Below are positions 1 through 11,659 of a DNA stretch of 64,000 nt, piece by piece. The stretch comes from Macrotrachela quadricornifera (lineage: Eukaryota; Rotifera; Eurotatoria; Philodinida; Philodinidae). The position numbers were made by a program, and so were the translations under genes. The DNA lies in contig JAJEKB010021185.1 of NCBI GenBank assembly GCA_022393335.1, positions 1,298,564 through 1,362,563 on the forward strand. The letters run 5' to 3'. Under the pieces are notes generated by a model. It did no database searches. It saw only the letters and a list, made by a program, of their open reading frames with translations, and was not told where the DNA came from. How positions within the stretch are numbered: the stretch's first letter is position 1; each line of letters starts with the position of its first letter.

Positions 1-310
1 GTTCAATTTTCATTCACTTAATACATTGTACTAAAAAAACAAAATATACCACAAGATGCAGCGTGAAAAGCTCTACAATTTACAAAGAACAGCTTATTTT
101 GCATATGCATCTTTTGTGCCCAAACTTCCATGCGACCAACTTTCGCCGCTACGAAAATGCCATTTTCTTTCTGCACCAACGAAATTACTTCTTTCTTATT
201 TCATTTGAAAAATAAACTATTCTTTGTAAATTGTAGAGCTTTTCACGCTGCACCTTGTGATATATTTTGGTTTTTTAATACAATGTATTAAGTGAATCAA
301 AACTGAAATA
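1..310. repeat. Foldback (palindromic) element
   Basis: The first ~95 bases and bases ~215-310 are near-perfect reverse complements (for example TTCACTTAATACATTGTA and its complement, and a shared stretch around GCAGCGTGAAAAGCTCTACA). About 120 bases separate the arms. It has no coding capacity and looks like a non-autonomous foldback/MITE. The left end is at the window edge, so target duplication cannot be judged. Confidence 0.75.
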
Positions 311-514
311 CAAAGCATGGCCGTTCAGCCTCTCGCACCTGTTATTTTTCATAAAATAAAGGCTACTTTATAGTATATCGCTGAAAGATGATATCTTTAG
401 ACAATGCTTATGAAACCTGTTTGTATGGAAAAAAACTTGGTACATCCGCCTATCGTTTAAAAAGAACAAGTCAATGAAGCTAAAGCAAACAGTAAAGATA
501 AACGAAAAATTTAA

Positions 515-537
515 GTGGACATGACTTTTGGGACACC
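515..537. repeat. Possible mariner terminus relic
   Basis: A short stretch ending in TTTTGGGACACCCTGT resembles the right end of the complete mariner at 11992-13961 (TTTTGAGACACCCTG). No matching left end was found nearby. It could be chance. Confidence 0.3.
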
Positions 538-540
538 CTG

Positions 541-1610
541 TGTGATTGTTGAAATATTATATATTAATTTGAAAGAATTTTCAAATAAATTTTGTTGAAA
601 TCGGTTGTGTACATTGTGGTCGGTTTGAGCTGTTTTTGTGAAATATTTACCGAAATATTTATTTATTTGTGGAATAATAGTAGTTTGGTTTAGAGTTATT
701 GAACAATCGGATGGTAGTGGATTTTTGGTAAATTGTTCATATACCCTGATATGTTTGAATTATAACCGTTTCACAAATAGTGAATACCATTTCTTGTAGT
801 GGTCTGGTATCTCTATTGTTGTTGATATATATCGAATGATTTGTAGTAAGATGGAAGTAATTTGTCAAAAATATCCATTTTGTTTTTGAAATAGCATGGA
901 ACTTAATTAAAATTTGGAGTAATTGCTTTCATGGGGTAGGATTTACTTTGATGGAATCTGTTATAGCGTGATTCATATCTTCTTACATTGATTAATCTTT
1001 AATAATTTAAAAATATTGGAAATAAAAAATGAAAATAATTTTAGTATTGAGTTTAGGTTCAATCGTGGTGAGGTTGAAGATGTGTGCTTTTATTCGTAAT
1101 TCTCAATAGTCAAGGATATTGATATTTACCCATTGGTATCATGATCTGAAAAAATGTTAAAGAAATCACATAACACAATACTTTACTTCAATTCAAGTAG
1201 AATATATCGCCCATTTCAGGAACATGAGTATTAATAGCGGACATGATTTAGTTGAATGAAGGTAAGATATCTAAAACGAATCGAATTGAATTCAATCATC
1301 TAGAATTTGAATAGTTGAATATAACAAAGTACTAGTCTACGAAATAATTTAAAAGAATGAACAAAAGAAGAAAAAAAGAATAAATAAACTATGGAAAATA
1401 ATTATGATAATACTTTGTAAAATAGTGAGTATTTGTTTTTGATAAAGATGATCAAGTGGTAAATATTTATATAAAAGACTCATGAAAAATGTGCATATCT
1501 CTACTAAATCTAGAAGAGAATCTAGTCACTAGTTATATATGGAGAGAAGTGTAAATTTTCATTTAGTTGTTGTTGATTTAGAAATGCTTGATATTCCCAA
1601 CGTTTTCTAA
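541..1610. other. Non-coding AT-rich stretch
   Basis: I see no convincing gene, RNA or repeat here beyond simple AT-rich sequence and poly-A/T runs. Confidence 0.5.
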
Positions 1611-2267
1611 TTAACTCAGTTCATCATTGTGTTCTTCCATGTTTTGTTCTTCGATCAGTCGTTGACATATTTCAATTTGGTTTGATTGTTCACTCTCATC
1701 TTGTAAAAATGTTAATTGTTCGAGAAGAGCAAATCCTTCAAGTTGTTCTATTTGTTCTTGTTCTCAACTTTCCTGTGTATAGGTCTTTTCTCGCTCATAT
1801 ATTGCTAAGAGTTTTTCTTTTATATCTTGCGAGGAAATATTATGCGTTCGCTTTTGCTCATTGGATATATCATAGAGACGATCTTTTGCTGCTAAGTTCC
1901 GAGGATAAAGTAATTGTTGCTGCCGCCGTTGCTCTTCCCGTTGTTGTGGAAAATATTGCCGGCAAATTTCTTGTCGCTCTTGTCCTTGACGTTGTCGGCG
2001 AAGTGTTGCTCGCCGTTGTCGTTGTCGTCGATGGCGTCTTCGTCGATCTTCTTGTCTTCGAGTTAGGTTTTCATTGTGCGCTTGTATAAGAGAAATTGAG
2101 CATGGTATTTGATTCGGAATCATATTTGTTTCATTAAATTGTAGCAATGCTTGATTTGTGGTTACAATCTCGTTTGATAATAATTGATCAATATTGAATT
2201 GGCTTCTCTCATTTTTAAATAATGGTGTTGATGGACTATGACCAATTTGACTGTTGATAGGAGTCAT
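1611..2267 (-). pseudogene. Arg/Gln/Glu-rich coiled-coil ORF with one in-frame stop
   Basis: One reading frame runs from the ATG at 2267 to a TAA at 1611-1613, interrupted by a single TGA at 1764-1766. Both sides share one style, so I read this as one ORF of about 218 residues with a nonsense change. The first ~80 residues are Ser/Asn-rich, residues ~85-125 are a strongly basic Arg/Gln block, and the rest is Glu/Gln-rich and probably helical (coiled coil). I recognise no domain. It lies on the same strand as the surrounding Athena-like fragments. Long Athena-related elements (Terminons) are known to carry extra coiled-coil ORFs, so an ORF1-type retroelement protein is a reasonable inference, not shown. 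No mate exons were identified. Confidence 0.45.
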
Positions 2268-2585
2268 ACTAAAATAATATATAAACGAAAACTAAACATC
2301 TGTTGCAAAAATATTAATATTTCCGAAATTGCTCACCTTAGAATATTTTTTGATATGACTTCTATTTTAAAATTGAATATGTTGAATAGAAGAGTATATA
2401 TGTATGTATCTAAAATAATAGAAAAAATTTGATTGAATTTGAATGAAAAATATTACATTAAGATATTAAAATATGATTTTAATTTCGGTTGATTTTAATC
2501 TAAGATTCTAATTTAATAATAAGTATACTAAATGAAGAAAAGAAATTGTCTATTGTCAATAAATAATTTTGTTTGAAAATATTGT

Positions 2586-3735
2586 TTAGTCGTCCCTAAT
2601 GATATTTTCTTGAAATATAACCTTCAATATTTGTTCAATATTATATTGAGCACGTTGCACTATATTTAATTGATGATTTTCAAAGGCAGTTAAAATTGTA
2701 TCAACACTTGATGGTTTCATAAATTTATCTTGCTTGTTTAATATCTTTGTTTTCTCGTCCTTTATTTTTTGAGCATAGTGTTCAAGAATTGTTTCAGCTG
2801 AAGATAGAGTTTGCTTTATCACATCTTCCATAAATTGATCGATAGAATTTTTTTTGATAATTTGTTATTGATGATAACTGTTTATCAAAAATATGATGTG
2901 TAGATATATCATTGATTTTGGTCAATTCTAAGTCTTCAAAAGTACATGATGTTAATGGAGAAAATTTAGATGACGATAACCAAGTTTTGAATAAAACAAT
3001 TTCATATTTAACTGCTTGTTCATCATGAATGGCTTTCCGGATAATTTTTGTTGAATGTATTTAAAAATAGAATAAAGAAGATAGATAATATTAATCGTAA
3101 TTATATACTGAAAGACCTCTGTTTGTCTTGGTTTTAAATTGTAGAAAGTGTGAACCAATTAGTGATCTTTAGCATCAAATTTAAGCATACCTTTGCGTCG
3201 TTCAAGTTTCCTACGTAATTCATATTGATTTTTATATATGAAAGCAGTAATAATGACTATGAGTTTATCAGAATTAATAGAAATAGGTGTTTGTTTTATT
3301 TGTTCTTCAATATCAATTTGAATTTTTTCAAGGTTCTTCTTATATTTTTTGAGACGTTGTTCAATTAATACTTTTGAACGACCATAAGTGTAACACATAG
3401 AATTAATAATAGCCATATTTTTTGATACACGTCCAGCCCAAATACCTTCGTTTAAGCCAAGATTATGATAATAAGTCCATTGTTCATTTTGAAGTTTAAA
3501 ATAATGAAATTTATTAATTAATTATGTAAGTTGCCGAGTAAATGTTACTATTTCTTCAGTACTTAATAAGTTATTCAATGAATTTCGATCCATGTCTGAT
3601 ACAATAATTGTTAATAAAAGATCTTTAAAAGATTCATTTGACATAGTAGAATAATCGGATAAAAATAAAGTTGGATCTATATTTGATTCAATATGTAAAG
3701 AGAAATATTTTTTCTTTATAAAAGATGATGTGGCG
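2586..3735 (-). pseudogene. Athena-like PLE, N-terminal part only (copy D), decayed
   Basis: Minus-strand frames carry features I recall from the N-terminal region of Athena retroelement proteins: an entry block (NLGLNEGIWAGRVSKNMA), a Tyr-Gly-Arg-Ser motif followed by a Lys/Glu helix, then LKFDAKDH and FYNLKPRQTEVF. TAA stops interrupt one frame at 3522-3524 and again at the end of KDH (about 3159). A frame change follows near 2950, and a last open piece ends at 2586. There is no reverse transcriptase part, so the copy is incomplete as well as broken. It lies downstream of copy A in the same orientation. The family assignment rests on remembered motif style rather than an alignment. Confidence 0.6.
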
Positions 3736-4386
3736 AACCATAGATTACAGGCTTTTTAAAAATGTTTTCTGAGGCTTTTTAAATCAGTTACCCGAAAAAA
3801 GGTAGTGAAAAAATAGTTTTTATCCAAAAGAAAAAAAAAGAAAAAAGTACCTCTTTTCAGAGGATTTGCTAGAAAAAAATACTCGTAACTCCTCAACGAT
3901 TGAAGCTAAGAATATGAGCCTCGCACATTTTTATAGATCTCCAATTGGTGCTTCCCGTGCACATCAAATAATTGAAAATTCACTGTAGTCGCATATCAAG
4001 AAGGTTGTTTGTTAAAGAGTTCAATTGAAAAACTTAGAAGAGCCAAGTCAAAAGGCTGTAATATATGATTCGATGTGTCTTTATCTCCTCTTTCTAATGG
4101 TAAAAACCGCGGCTCTCCATCTTATTTGTATCAAAAGTTATATCAAAAATACGAGTGTTGCGTTAATTTTGTCCACGGTAGTAATATTTAAAAAAAGAAA
4201 AAAAATTTATTGGTTAAGATAGGTAAAACAGACAGTTTAAATGAGGATTAATAATCAACTTTTATTTTATTCCAACTGAAAAAAAATTATTCTAATAGTT
4301 CATTATTATTCTATAGATGATTATGCTGTTGCAGTAGGGGGACATTCATTGGGTTTTGATTCTAAAAAAAGGGAAAGAAAAATAAA
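3736..4386. other. Non-coding spacer with a mariner-like terminal relic (about 4060-4182)
   Basis: Bases about 4070-4182 align loosely with the right TIR of the mariner at 11992-13961: CTCTTTCTAATGG, AAAACCGC, then TCAAAAGTTAT, ending CCACGGTA. The rest shows nothing I can support. Confidence 0.4.
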
Positions 4387-5850
4387 TCATACAATTGCTT
4401 GGAGATGAATAGTATTTTTACTCTTTTTTGATGGATCTTCTAATAATGATGAACGTGGATGTTTACGTGATAATTCAAAGTCCATATTTGGATTATTTCA
4501 ATGACCAACAACTAATCTAGTATTTTTATAATCTGTATTCTTGAAGAAACTATCATGAATTTCATGTATATGTCGTTGTAAACCATCGAATCTTTGTTCA
4601 TGTACACAATGAACAAAGATAGTATTGTTGAATTTATCATATTGTTGTCGCTTTACTATTACTTCCATAATTGGTGTCGCTGTTGTTTGTTGATCATTTT
4701 TCGCATTGGTAATAATATTAATAACAGAAGCAGTTTTTGTCACTATTGATTGTTTAATAGATGGTTGCGCAAGTAATTTTTCATGTAGAATAAAGAATTC
4801 TTGTTCATTATTAATCAATGGTAAAATTGATAGAGATGAACAGGAGATATATTTTATAAAGAATCGTTGAAATTGTTCATTAATATACGTTGATAGATAA
4901 CTAGAAAAGAATCAAATAGAGAATCATGTATTTTATATAGTACATGCTGATAAAAAGAAAAAAAAAACTTACCTATTGTATAATAACATTAATCGAATGG
5001 CATGTCGTTCATGATTAAATGTTTCAAATGTTGATGAATATCGTATAGCTCTTATTAAAGCTGTTTGAATAATATTTCGAAAGATATGTCGTAGATGATC
5101 AGATAAAAAAGATAAAACTGCTGGTTTATAATAGACTGATGATATAAGTTGACCATTATTATTATGCAGAAGAATATCCAAAAATGAAAGCTTTTTACCA
5201 ATCTGATAGTCTAATTTAATACTTGTATGAAATTGATTTGCTTGTTTTAATAATTCTTTTACTTGTGCTTCGGATCCATTCGAAGTAAAGAGTATATCAT
5301 CAATATATCTATTGTTTTAGAAATAAAGAAAAAAAAAAGAAGTTTTATATTGATCTAACTTGAAAAAAATAAACTTACCGGCCATAAATCTCGTGAGAAG
5401 GTAATTTTGAAAGAAGTGTTTGTTTTTCCCATTTCCACATAAAATATTTGCTAATGTTAAGGTAAATGCCGAACCCATAGCACCACCAACAATTTGTCGA
5501 TAAATTTTTTTATCATAGATAAAAGCATTTGCTTGAAGTACAATTCGACCTAATTCAATAATTGTATCAATAGAAATTTCATTGATACGATCACATTCAT
5601 ATTCATGAAGAAATTCACCAAGAATTTTTAAGGATTCTTCTTGTGGTAACATTGTATATAGATTAGTAATATCAAAAGTAACAAAGAATGTAGATGATTT
5701 AAAATAAGCTTGTTGTATATAATTTTGAAATTTATTAAGAAGATCGACACCATCAACAATAGTCGTGTGACGAACAAATCGATCAAATAATGGTCGAACT
5801 AATTGATGTAAAAATTTAGAAATTTTTGTTGTAGCTGCATGTAGGGTGAG
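4387..5850 (-). pseudogene. Athena-like Penelope retroelement reverse transcriptase (copy A), 5'-truncated
   Basis: The order on the minus strand is an RT palm segment (FDITNLYTMLPQEES), then GGAMGSAF, a 70-bp intron (donor GTAAG at 5378, acceptor ending 5309), the catalytic YIDD at 5296-5307, the thumb region (to ~4976), a second intron (about 4975-4896), and the conserved C-terminal block (HEQRFDGLQRHIHEIHD). Restoring the intron requires the frame used by copy B, but copy A lacks one C near 5445 (ATTTTATGTGG versus ATTTTCATGTGG), so it is frameshifted. A TGA at 4498-4500 also interrupts the C terminus, whose frame otherwise runs to 4387. The start is truncated inside the RT, just after a hammerhead motif. 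No GIY-YIG endonuclease is visible, as expected for Athena-type elements. Confidence 0.85.
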
Positions 5851-5854
5851 TAGT

Positions 5855-5915
5855 AAAAGCACACTGTGATCGTGATTTCGACCTTGCTTAAGGGTCTCAT
5901 CAGACCGTTTAATGG
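5855..5915 (-). ncRNA. Hammerhead ribozyme motif of a PLE terminal repeat
   Basis: On the minus strand the core box CTGATGAG (plus coordinates 5896-5903) is followed by a 4-bp stem II (GACC/GGTC) with a 9-base loop, then the second core box CGAAA (about 5877-5881). A very short stem III (U-A around CACG) follows, with a UC in the expected cleavage position. Hammerheads with minimal stem III are known in Penelope-like elements. Stem I pairs only partly (mismatches at several positions), so activity is uncertain. It lies immediately 5' of truncated copy A on the same strand, as expected for a terminal-repeat ribozyme. Confidence 0.7.
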
Positions 5916-5931
5916 TTTTTGTGTTTTTCAT

Positions 5932-6104
5932 TTTTTTTTAAAGTAGTTTTTAAGAAATGAAGTTTGTCGTATGTATGGATAGATTTTGTTTGTTAATGTA
6001 GAAAAATGGTTAGAGGGTTTCTGTAAGGTTTGAAAACTTAGTTTCTGTTATAGTATATATCTTTTTTTTAAGAGTTTTATCGTGGATGAGAATATGTGTA
6101 GCAA
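5932..6104. other. Spacer, no feature seen
   Basis: AT-rich DNA between the hammerhead region and the large foldback, with no supported feature. Confidence 0.4.
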
Positions 6105-6960
6105 TCGCTTAACGCTTAATTCCGCAGAAAATTAAGTAATTAAGTCATAATTATGTCTGGGACAGATTATTTATGGAAACTAATCAATTCTATGGAATAC
6201 CCTTACGGTTCTCATCTACTATACTATGAGAGTACCCTTAGCTCCTCCATTTAGGAATGGCACTATACATTTACTTTACTAGTAACTAAGTACCTATCGT
6301 AAATTACTGGTCGCTGGGTTCGGTTTTCTATTAGTCGAAAATGGACCAATCAGATTGCAGGGAATTGTAGCTCACTTATTTCATGGATAACCGTGGCAGA
6401 TCCAACGAGGACTTTGGTAGAGCACCCTTGATAACACCCAATTGGCCCGAACAATCCTCTGTTCCATGCCTATTTTAATGGAGAAAAATCACCTCAACAT
6501 CTGATTGGTTGAAACTCTTTTATAACAGCCAATCACATTTCGAGGTGTTTTTTCTGTAAGAAGATAAGGATCAAGCATAGGGGTGTTCGGGCCAATTGGG
6601 TGTTATCAAGGGTGCTCTACAAAAGTCCTTATAGAATCCGTCATGATTATCCATGAAATAAGCAAGTTACAATATCGTGCAATCTGATTGGCCCATTTTT
6701 CGACTAATAGAAAAGGAGACGCAGCGAGGAGTAATCTACGATAGGTACTTAGTTACTGCTAAAGTATTGCTATTCCTTTGTGAAACACCTAAGGGTACTC
6801 TGATAGTATAGTAAATGAGGACCCAAGGATATTCGTATAGAAGAATAGTTTCAGGACCTAAGGGCATCTCATAGATTTGTTTAGTTTCCATAAATAATCT
6901 GTCCTAGACATAATTATAACTTAATTACTTAATTTTCTGCAGAATTAAGCGTTAAGTCAA
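6105..6960. repeat. Large foldback element (~850 bp)
   Basis: The left arm (~6105-6510) and right arm (~6550-6960) are diverged reverse complements. Matching pairs include TTAAGTAATTAAGT, TCTGGGACAGATTATTTATGGAAAC, and GTGCTCTAC next to TTGATAACACCCAATTGG near the inner ends. It has no ORF. A related sequence lies at 50590-51130 (shared GCTCTACAAAA, TCCTCATAGAATC and ATTTACATAAGTGAGC-like words). It is most likely a non-autonomous DNA transposon. Confidence 0.8.
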
Positions 6961-7040
6961 AAGAGCTTAATTTTAACATTAAGTGTTAAGTAAAATGCTT
7001 TAATTAAGTGACTTAATTAAGTTGAATTAAGTAAAGTGAC
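6905..7040. repeat. TTAATTAAG/CTTAATTAA palindromic-word patch
   Basis: About ten copies of TTAAG or CTTAA-type words in both orientations (for example AAGTGACTTAATTAAG) are packed into ~130 bp, partly overlapping the right end of the foldback. The function is unknown. Confidence 0.5.
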
Positions 7041-7482
7041 CCACCTCTACTTACAAATGTTGTTTTCGATGAATGGTTTTTGATTATTCGCTATTTGATA
7101 AATATCTGTTTGATTATTTGCCATCGAATCAAATTTTGTTAATAAAGATCTGGAATGAAGGAGCGGTTTTAGATTGTATGTAACATGTGCGTTATTTATA
7201 GAAAAATGCTCTTACCTTCTCGTTTGTGGAAAATCGAATAGAATCGAAAAATATTGAGAATGAAATAATCTACAATAGAGAAAAGTAAAAGCACATGAAT
7301 ATTTTTGTGTTTATAGAATACGTTTCTGAAGTTAAGTTTCACTTTTCATGAAAATGTTGAACATATTTTACAAAAGAAAAGTTGATCTATAAATATGATG
7401 TTATTTTAGTTCAGTTCTGGCTAGCTCGTGGATTGATAATGAGTACAGCTGTGAATGTACGTGATTTGTCTTCTTCAAGAGC

Positions 7483-7800
7483 CTATTTTAAAAGTACTCG
7501 ACACTGGAAACAGTGTCGATGAGGCTCACGCATGTAATCACATAGCATATCTTCAATTTTATCATATAATTCATCGGCTTCTTTCACTATTGAACTTGTG
7601 GATTCTATTGAAATCAATGATCCCCAACAGACCAGGGAAGTTGGTTGTGATGAAACCACTACACTATTGTTGTTGGTATCAATAGGTATTTCTTGCTGTT
7701 GTTGATTATTAATTTGAGCTCTTGACGGTGGAGTGAATGAAACCATTAATTGATTTGAATGATTGTGATTGTTATTTTGTTGAATATTCGGATAAGCCAT
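7483..7800 (-). CDS. Unrecognised ORF, Asn/Gln-rich N terminus
   Basis: A 105-residue minus-strand ORF starts at the ATG at 7800. The first ~55 residues are rich in Asn, Gln, His and Ser. The remainder contains a short acidic helix-like segment, then a Cys-x-x-Cys near the end. I do not recognise it. It opens in a similar way (Met-Ala, then Asn/His-rich) to the first exon of PLE copy B at 11659, and lies on the same strand between copies A and B, so it may be a leader exon or accessory ORF of a retroelement. It could also be a chance ORF. Confidence 0.35.
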   Translation of the reverse strand: MAYPNIQQNNNHNHSNQLMVSFTPPSRAQINNQQQQEIPIDTNNNSVVVSSQPTSLVCWGSLISIESTSSIVKEADELYDKIEDMLCDYMREPHRHCFQCRVLLK

Positions 7801-8125
7801 TTATGGAATATTTGAATCTATGTAGTTTAGATATGAGAGTAGACTGGTATTCGATACGTAAAAGAGTTATACTTACTTTTTTTTCTTGAAATGGCTTGAA
7901 ATTTTGAGATTGTGTAATATTTTAAAAGCTTCTATAAAAAACATATGTGAAATCTACAATATAGAAGAATATATCCTTTTAGAAATAGTTTAGAAATGAA
8001 ATATCTCTATGTGAAAATTTAATGAGAAAGTATTTCAAAATGTTTGACAATGTAACAAACGAAGTACAATAAACAACAATACAAGTTAGAGTTGAGGGTC
8101 CATCAAGTCTGAGGGCGTCAATGTA
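7801..8125. other. Spacer between retroelement fragments
   Basis: AT-rich, with no ORF or repeat that I can support. It may hold the 3' untranslated part of copy B. Confidence 0.3.
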
Positions 8126-11100
8126 CTAATTCTTGAGTCAAGTTTTTACTGTTTCGATTTTCAACAATAAGTCTTGTATGGATAACTGGTATACGTTGAA
8201 ATACTCTATTCCATAATTGATGAATATCTTTTTTATATGCTAAATGTCGTTCTTCATGTATATAATGAATAATGAGATTGTTAATCGATTTCGATTGTTT
8301 TTGCTAATCGTGAAGCTATTTGATATTCAGGAATAGTTGGTTATATAATAATTGACGACGTATAGCAGTATAATCATCTTCAGTATGAATCATTGATAAA
8401 ACCGATGATGTGACCAGATAATTATTGAAAAATTTTTTGAATCGACTATAGATAAATCTTGATGGATAACTATAATTAAAAATGAAGTAGTGTAAGAATG
8501 AGAATGAAAATTGAATAATGACCCATTATAGAGTAACATTAAATTGATTGAATGTCGTTCGTCATTAAATATTGATAATTTAGATGAACAATGAACTGCT
8601 CTTAGAAGTGCAGTATCAATAATATTTCGAAAAATATGTCGAGTGTGATCAGATTGAAATGGTACAACATATGGTTCAGCAGCTTCTTTATGATAGACTG
8701 ATGTGATTAATTCACCATTATTGTTTTCAATTAACACATCTGGAAATGAAACACTTCTGCCAAATTGACGAACTAATTTAATATTTGGATGGTAATTATT
8801 CGCTTCATCTAATGTTTGATTAATTTTATGTAATGTTTCATTTAAAGTAAAGAAAATATCATGACTATATCTAAGAATAATATTAGACAAAATAAATACT
8901 ACCTAGTTAACAAAAGGATACATACTGATCATAGATTTCATTAGATGCTTGTTGTCGTTGAACGAATTTTTGTTCCCATTTCCACATGAAAATATTTGCT
9001 AATGTTAAAGTAAATACTGAACCCATTCCATCACCAGGAATTTGTCGATAGAATTTCTTTTCATAAATAAAAACATTTTCTGTAAGAACAATACGAGCTA
9101 ATTTTTGAATGGCATCAATGAGAATGCCTTTCACTTTATGATAACCATGTTCGAGAAGAAATTCCGTAAGAATGTTTAGTGATTCTTCTTGTGGTAACAT
9201 TGTATATAAATCAGTGATATCAAATGTACATAAATAAGTAGTTGATTGAAAATAACCATTTGTAACATATGTTTGAAGACGATGAATCAAATCAACACCA
9301 TCAATGATAGTTGTTGAACAGACATGTTTATCAAATAATGGATGAAGTAGTTCATCTAATAATTTTGAAATACCAGTTGTTGGTGTATTCATTGATGAGA
9401 CAATTGGTCTTAATGGTGTTCCTTCCTATTTCAGGAAAAAAAGAAAATGTGAAAAGAGAGAAGTGGAATCGATATTATTCAAAAATTACCTTATGTGGTT
9501 TTGGAATAAAATATAAATAAGCTAATGCAACTTTGTCTCGTTTTGACATCATTTCATTAAGTTGCCATGCAAGAATTTGTTTCTTTGACCGAAGAGTACT
9601 AAGTAAGTGAACAACTTTATCAAAAACTGTCCATAATGGATCATTTTCTAATTCAATATAAGCTTGTGTTTTTTGTCGATAAGCTTCAGCTTTTTTTTCA
9701 TAATCTGTGATATGACCAATATGATTCAATTCTTTTCGAGCACGATATATCTGAAGATAAGATAATGGAGCCATATATTGTTCATATAAATATGTTGCAA
9801 ATTGTTCAGAAAATTGTTTGATAATTGTTGATGTATTTGACATATAATGAACACGTATAAGATAAGGTATAATAACATCTAGAGCGCTATTATATTCTTT
9901 TTCTATTTGTTTTTCTTTATATTTATTAGACTTCAAATAGGTTTGATTTGGTATGATATAATTTGAACCTTAATGTAAGAAAATATTAGAAAGTTTTTTG
10001 TATTGCTTCTGACTTACCATTATGAGAAAGAAAATCTAATTGAACACGATTTAATGAAACTTTTGGTAGATCAACAATAATTTGTGGATAAACACTGATT
10101 ATTTTCTTTTTTGATAATGAATCATGACGATACTGACGCATTAATTTGACATGGAGACAAGATTCTTTATAACGAATTTGACGTATAAATCTATTTGTAT
10201 AATTATTTAAATATAGTGTTAGACAATACATTAATACATCTGTTTGTTTCTTTTGAGAAGTAGAAGTTGGATTTAAAATTTGTGATTGTAATGAAGTTAA
10301 ATTTTGTTTATATAAATGTTCATATTATTGAATTTTTATTTCATATTCTTCTAATTTTTTATTAAGCATTTGACGTTTAAATTCTTGTATAGTTTTGCTA
10401 CGTTTATTTTTCGGTTGTTCTTGAATATGATCAACCTGAATAGAATCGAATGATTTGGGTAATTTATGACATAGAATACGTTGTGAGAACATGACTAAAT
10501 CTTCGAAGACTTCTAATTGTTTCTTACGAATACTTGTCAAATGGTTGATTGTTTGAAACTAGAAAATAAAAAAGGATAGAACATATATAAAATGGCATTT
10601 TTTGTTTTTACCTGCTCAGCAGTCGAATAATAATAAGATAATTGTTTATATACTTCTTTCTCATGTATAAAGTTTTTAATTTTGTCTGCTTGATATTGAA
10701 CTGTTCTTAATAAATCAATATGATGTAAATGAACAAATTCTTTCAATCTCTTATCAATTATTTCTAGTGCAGGTATTGCCCATGGACAATAAGATGATTG
10801 TGTATTTAATTGTTCTGTATATTGACAAATTTTCTTTCGTAATAATATTAACTAATCTTCTACATTTTTCTCAATTATACTTTGGTCATTTGTTTGTATA
10901 ATCTTTATAATATTATCCTTCAAAATAGTGCAACTTTTAAGCATAGATAATTAACGATGATTTTTGTCCTCATACTTACAGGCCATATTTGAAATTTGTA
11001 ACCTTGATCAAAAAAAGTTTGATATAAGTAAAGGATTTGATTGAGACAAAACTATTGGTCAATTATTTGCAGTCGTGATAATATAAAACTTTGTTCCTTT

Positions 11101-11659
11101 TTATTCTTTAATATACAATTTAGTTGAATACGTGATGAATGTAAAAGTAAATTTCTTGGCATTCTTAAATATTTTGATGGTCTTTACAAAGCCAAATCAT
11201 CAGGATTTGGTTGACTAGGAGTATTTGTATTAGATAATATTATTTCATTTGTTAGATTCTTCGCTTTTTTAGATGTTCTCTTTTGAGATATAGATAATTG
11301 ACTCATTGATGTAATTGAATTATTGAATAAATTTGGTTGTGATAAATCTCTCTTTCGTTTATTTGAGTCTTTTATCTGATTTCTAATTGTTTGCTCATTT
11401 AATAATTGTTCAGATATTGTATGATTCCTTTTTTGAATTAAGAGAGCAATTCCTTGTTGATTTAAACCACGTGCTCGACATTTTTTTTTGAAATATTGTA
11501 ATTGTCGATTACCATGACATTTTGATTTTATTTAACAGAAGTTTTTTGTATTTCGCCAGTAAGAACTTGTGTTGGAGACAACATTTCTCATCATCGACCT
11601 CGAGCATCTTGTGATAACCCATGATCAGAATATAAATTGTGATCATTATTATTAGCCAT
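8126..11659 (-). pseudogene. Athena-like Penelope retroelement (copy B), near full length, decayed
   Basis: The minus strand carries, in order: ATG at 11659 (Asn/His-rich leader); a basic segment with KCHGNRQLQYFKKKCRARG, which I associate with Athena proteins; an N-terminal helical domain (~11180-10325); LDFLSHNG; the RT entry motif KPHK, a 64-bp intron (9489-9426), then EGTPLRPIVSS; FDITDLYTMLPQEES; GDGMGSVF; a 55-bp intron (8925-8871); and the C-terminal block HEERHLAYKKDIHQLW. At the catalytic site the expected YxDD reads YSHD (8858-8869), which removes one metal-binding Asp. Several in-frame stops are present (two TGA near 11600, a TAA before 11530, one near 11060, one near the C terminus). 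No GIY-YIG domain is seen. Exon limits in the N-terminal half are approximate. Confidence 0.8.

Noticed and set aside
5317..5400. Read-through C terminus of copy A RT
   Set aside because: This stretch is an intron: the donor/acceptor pair restores the YIDD box and matches copy B.
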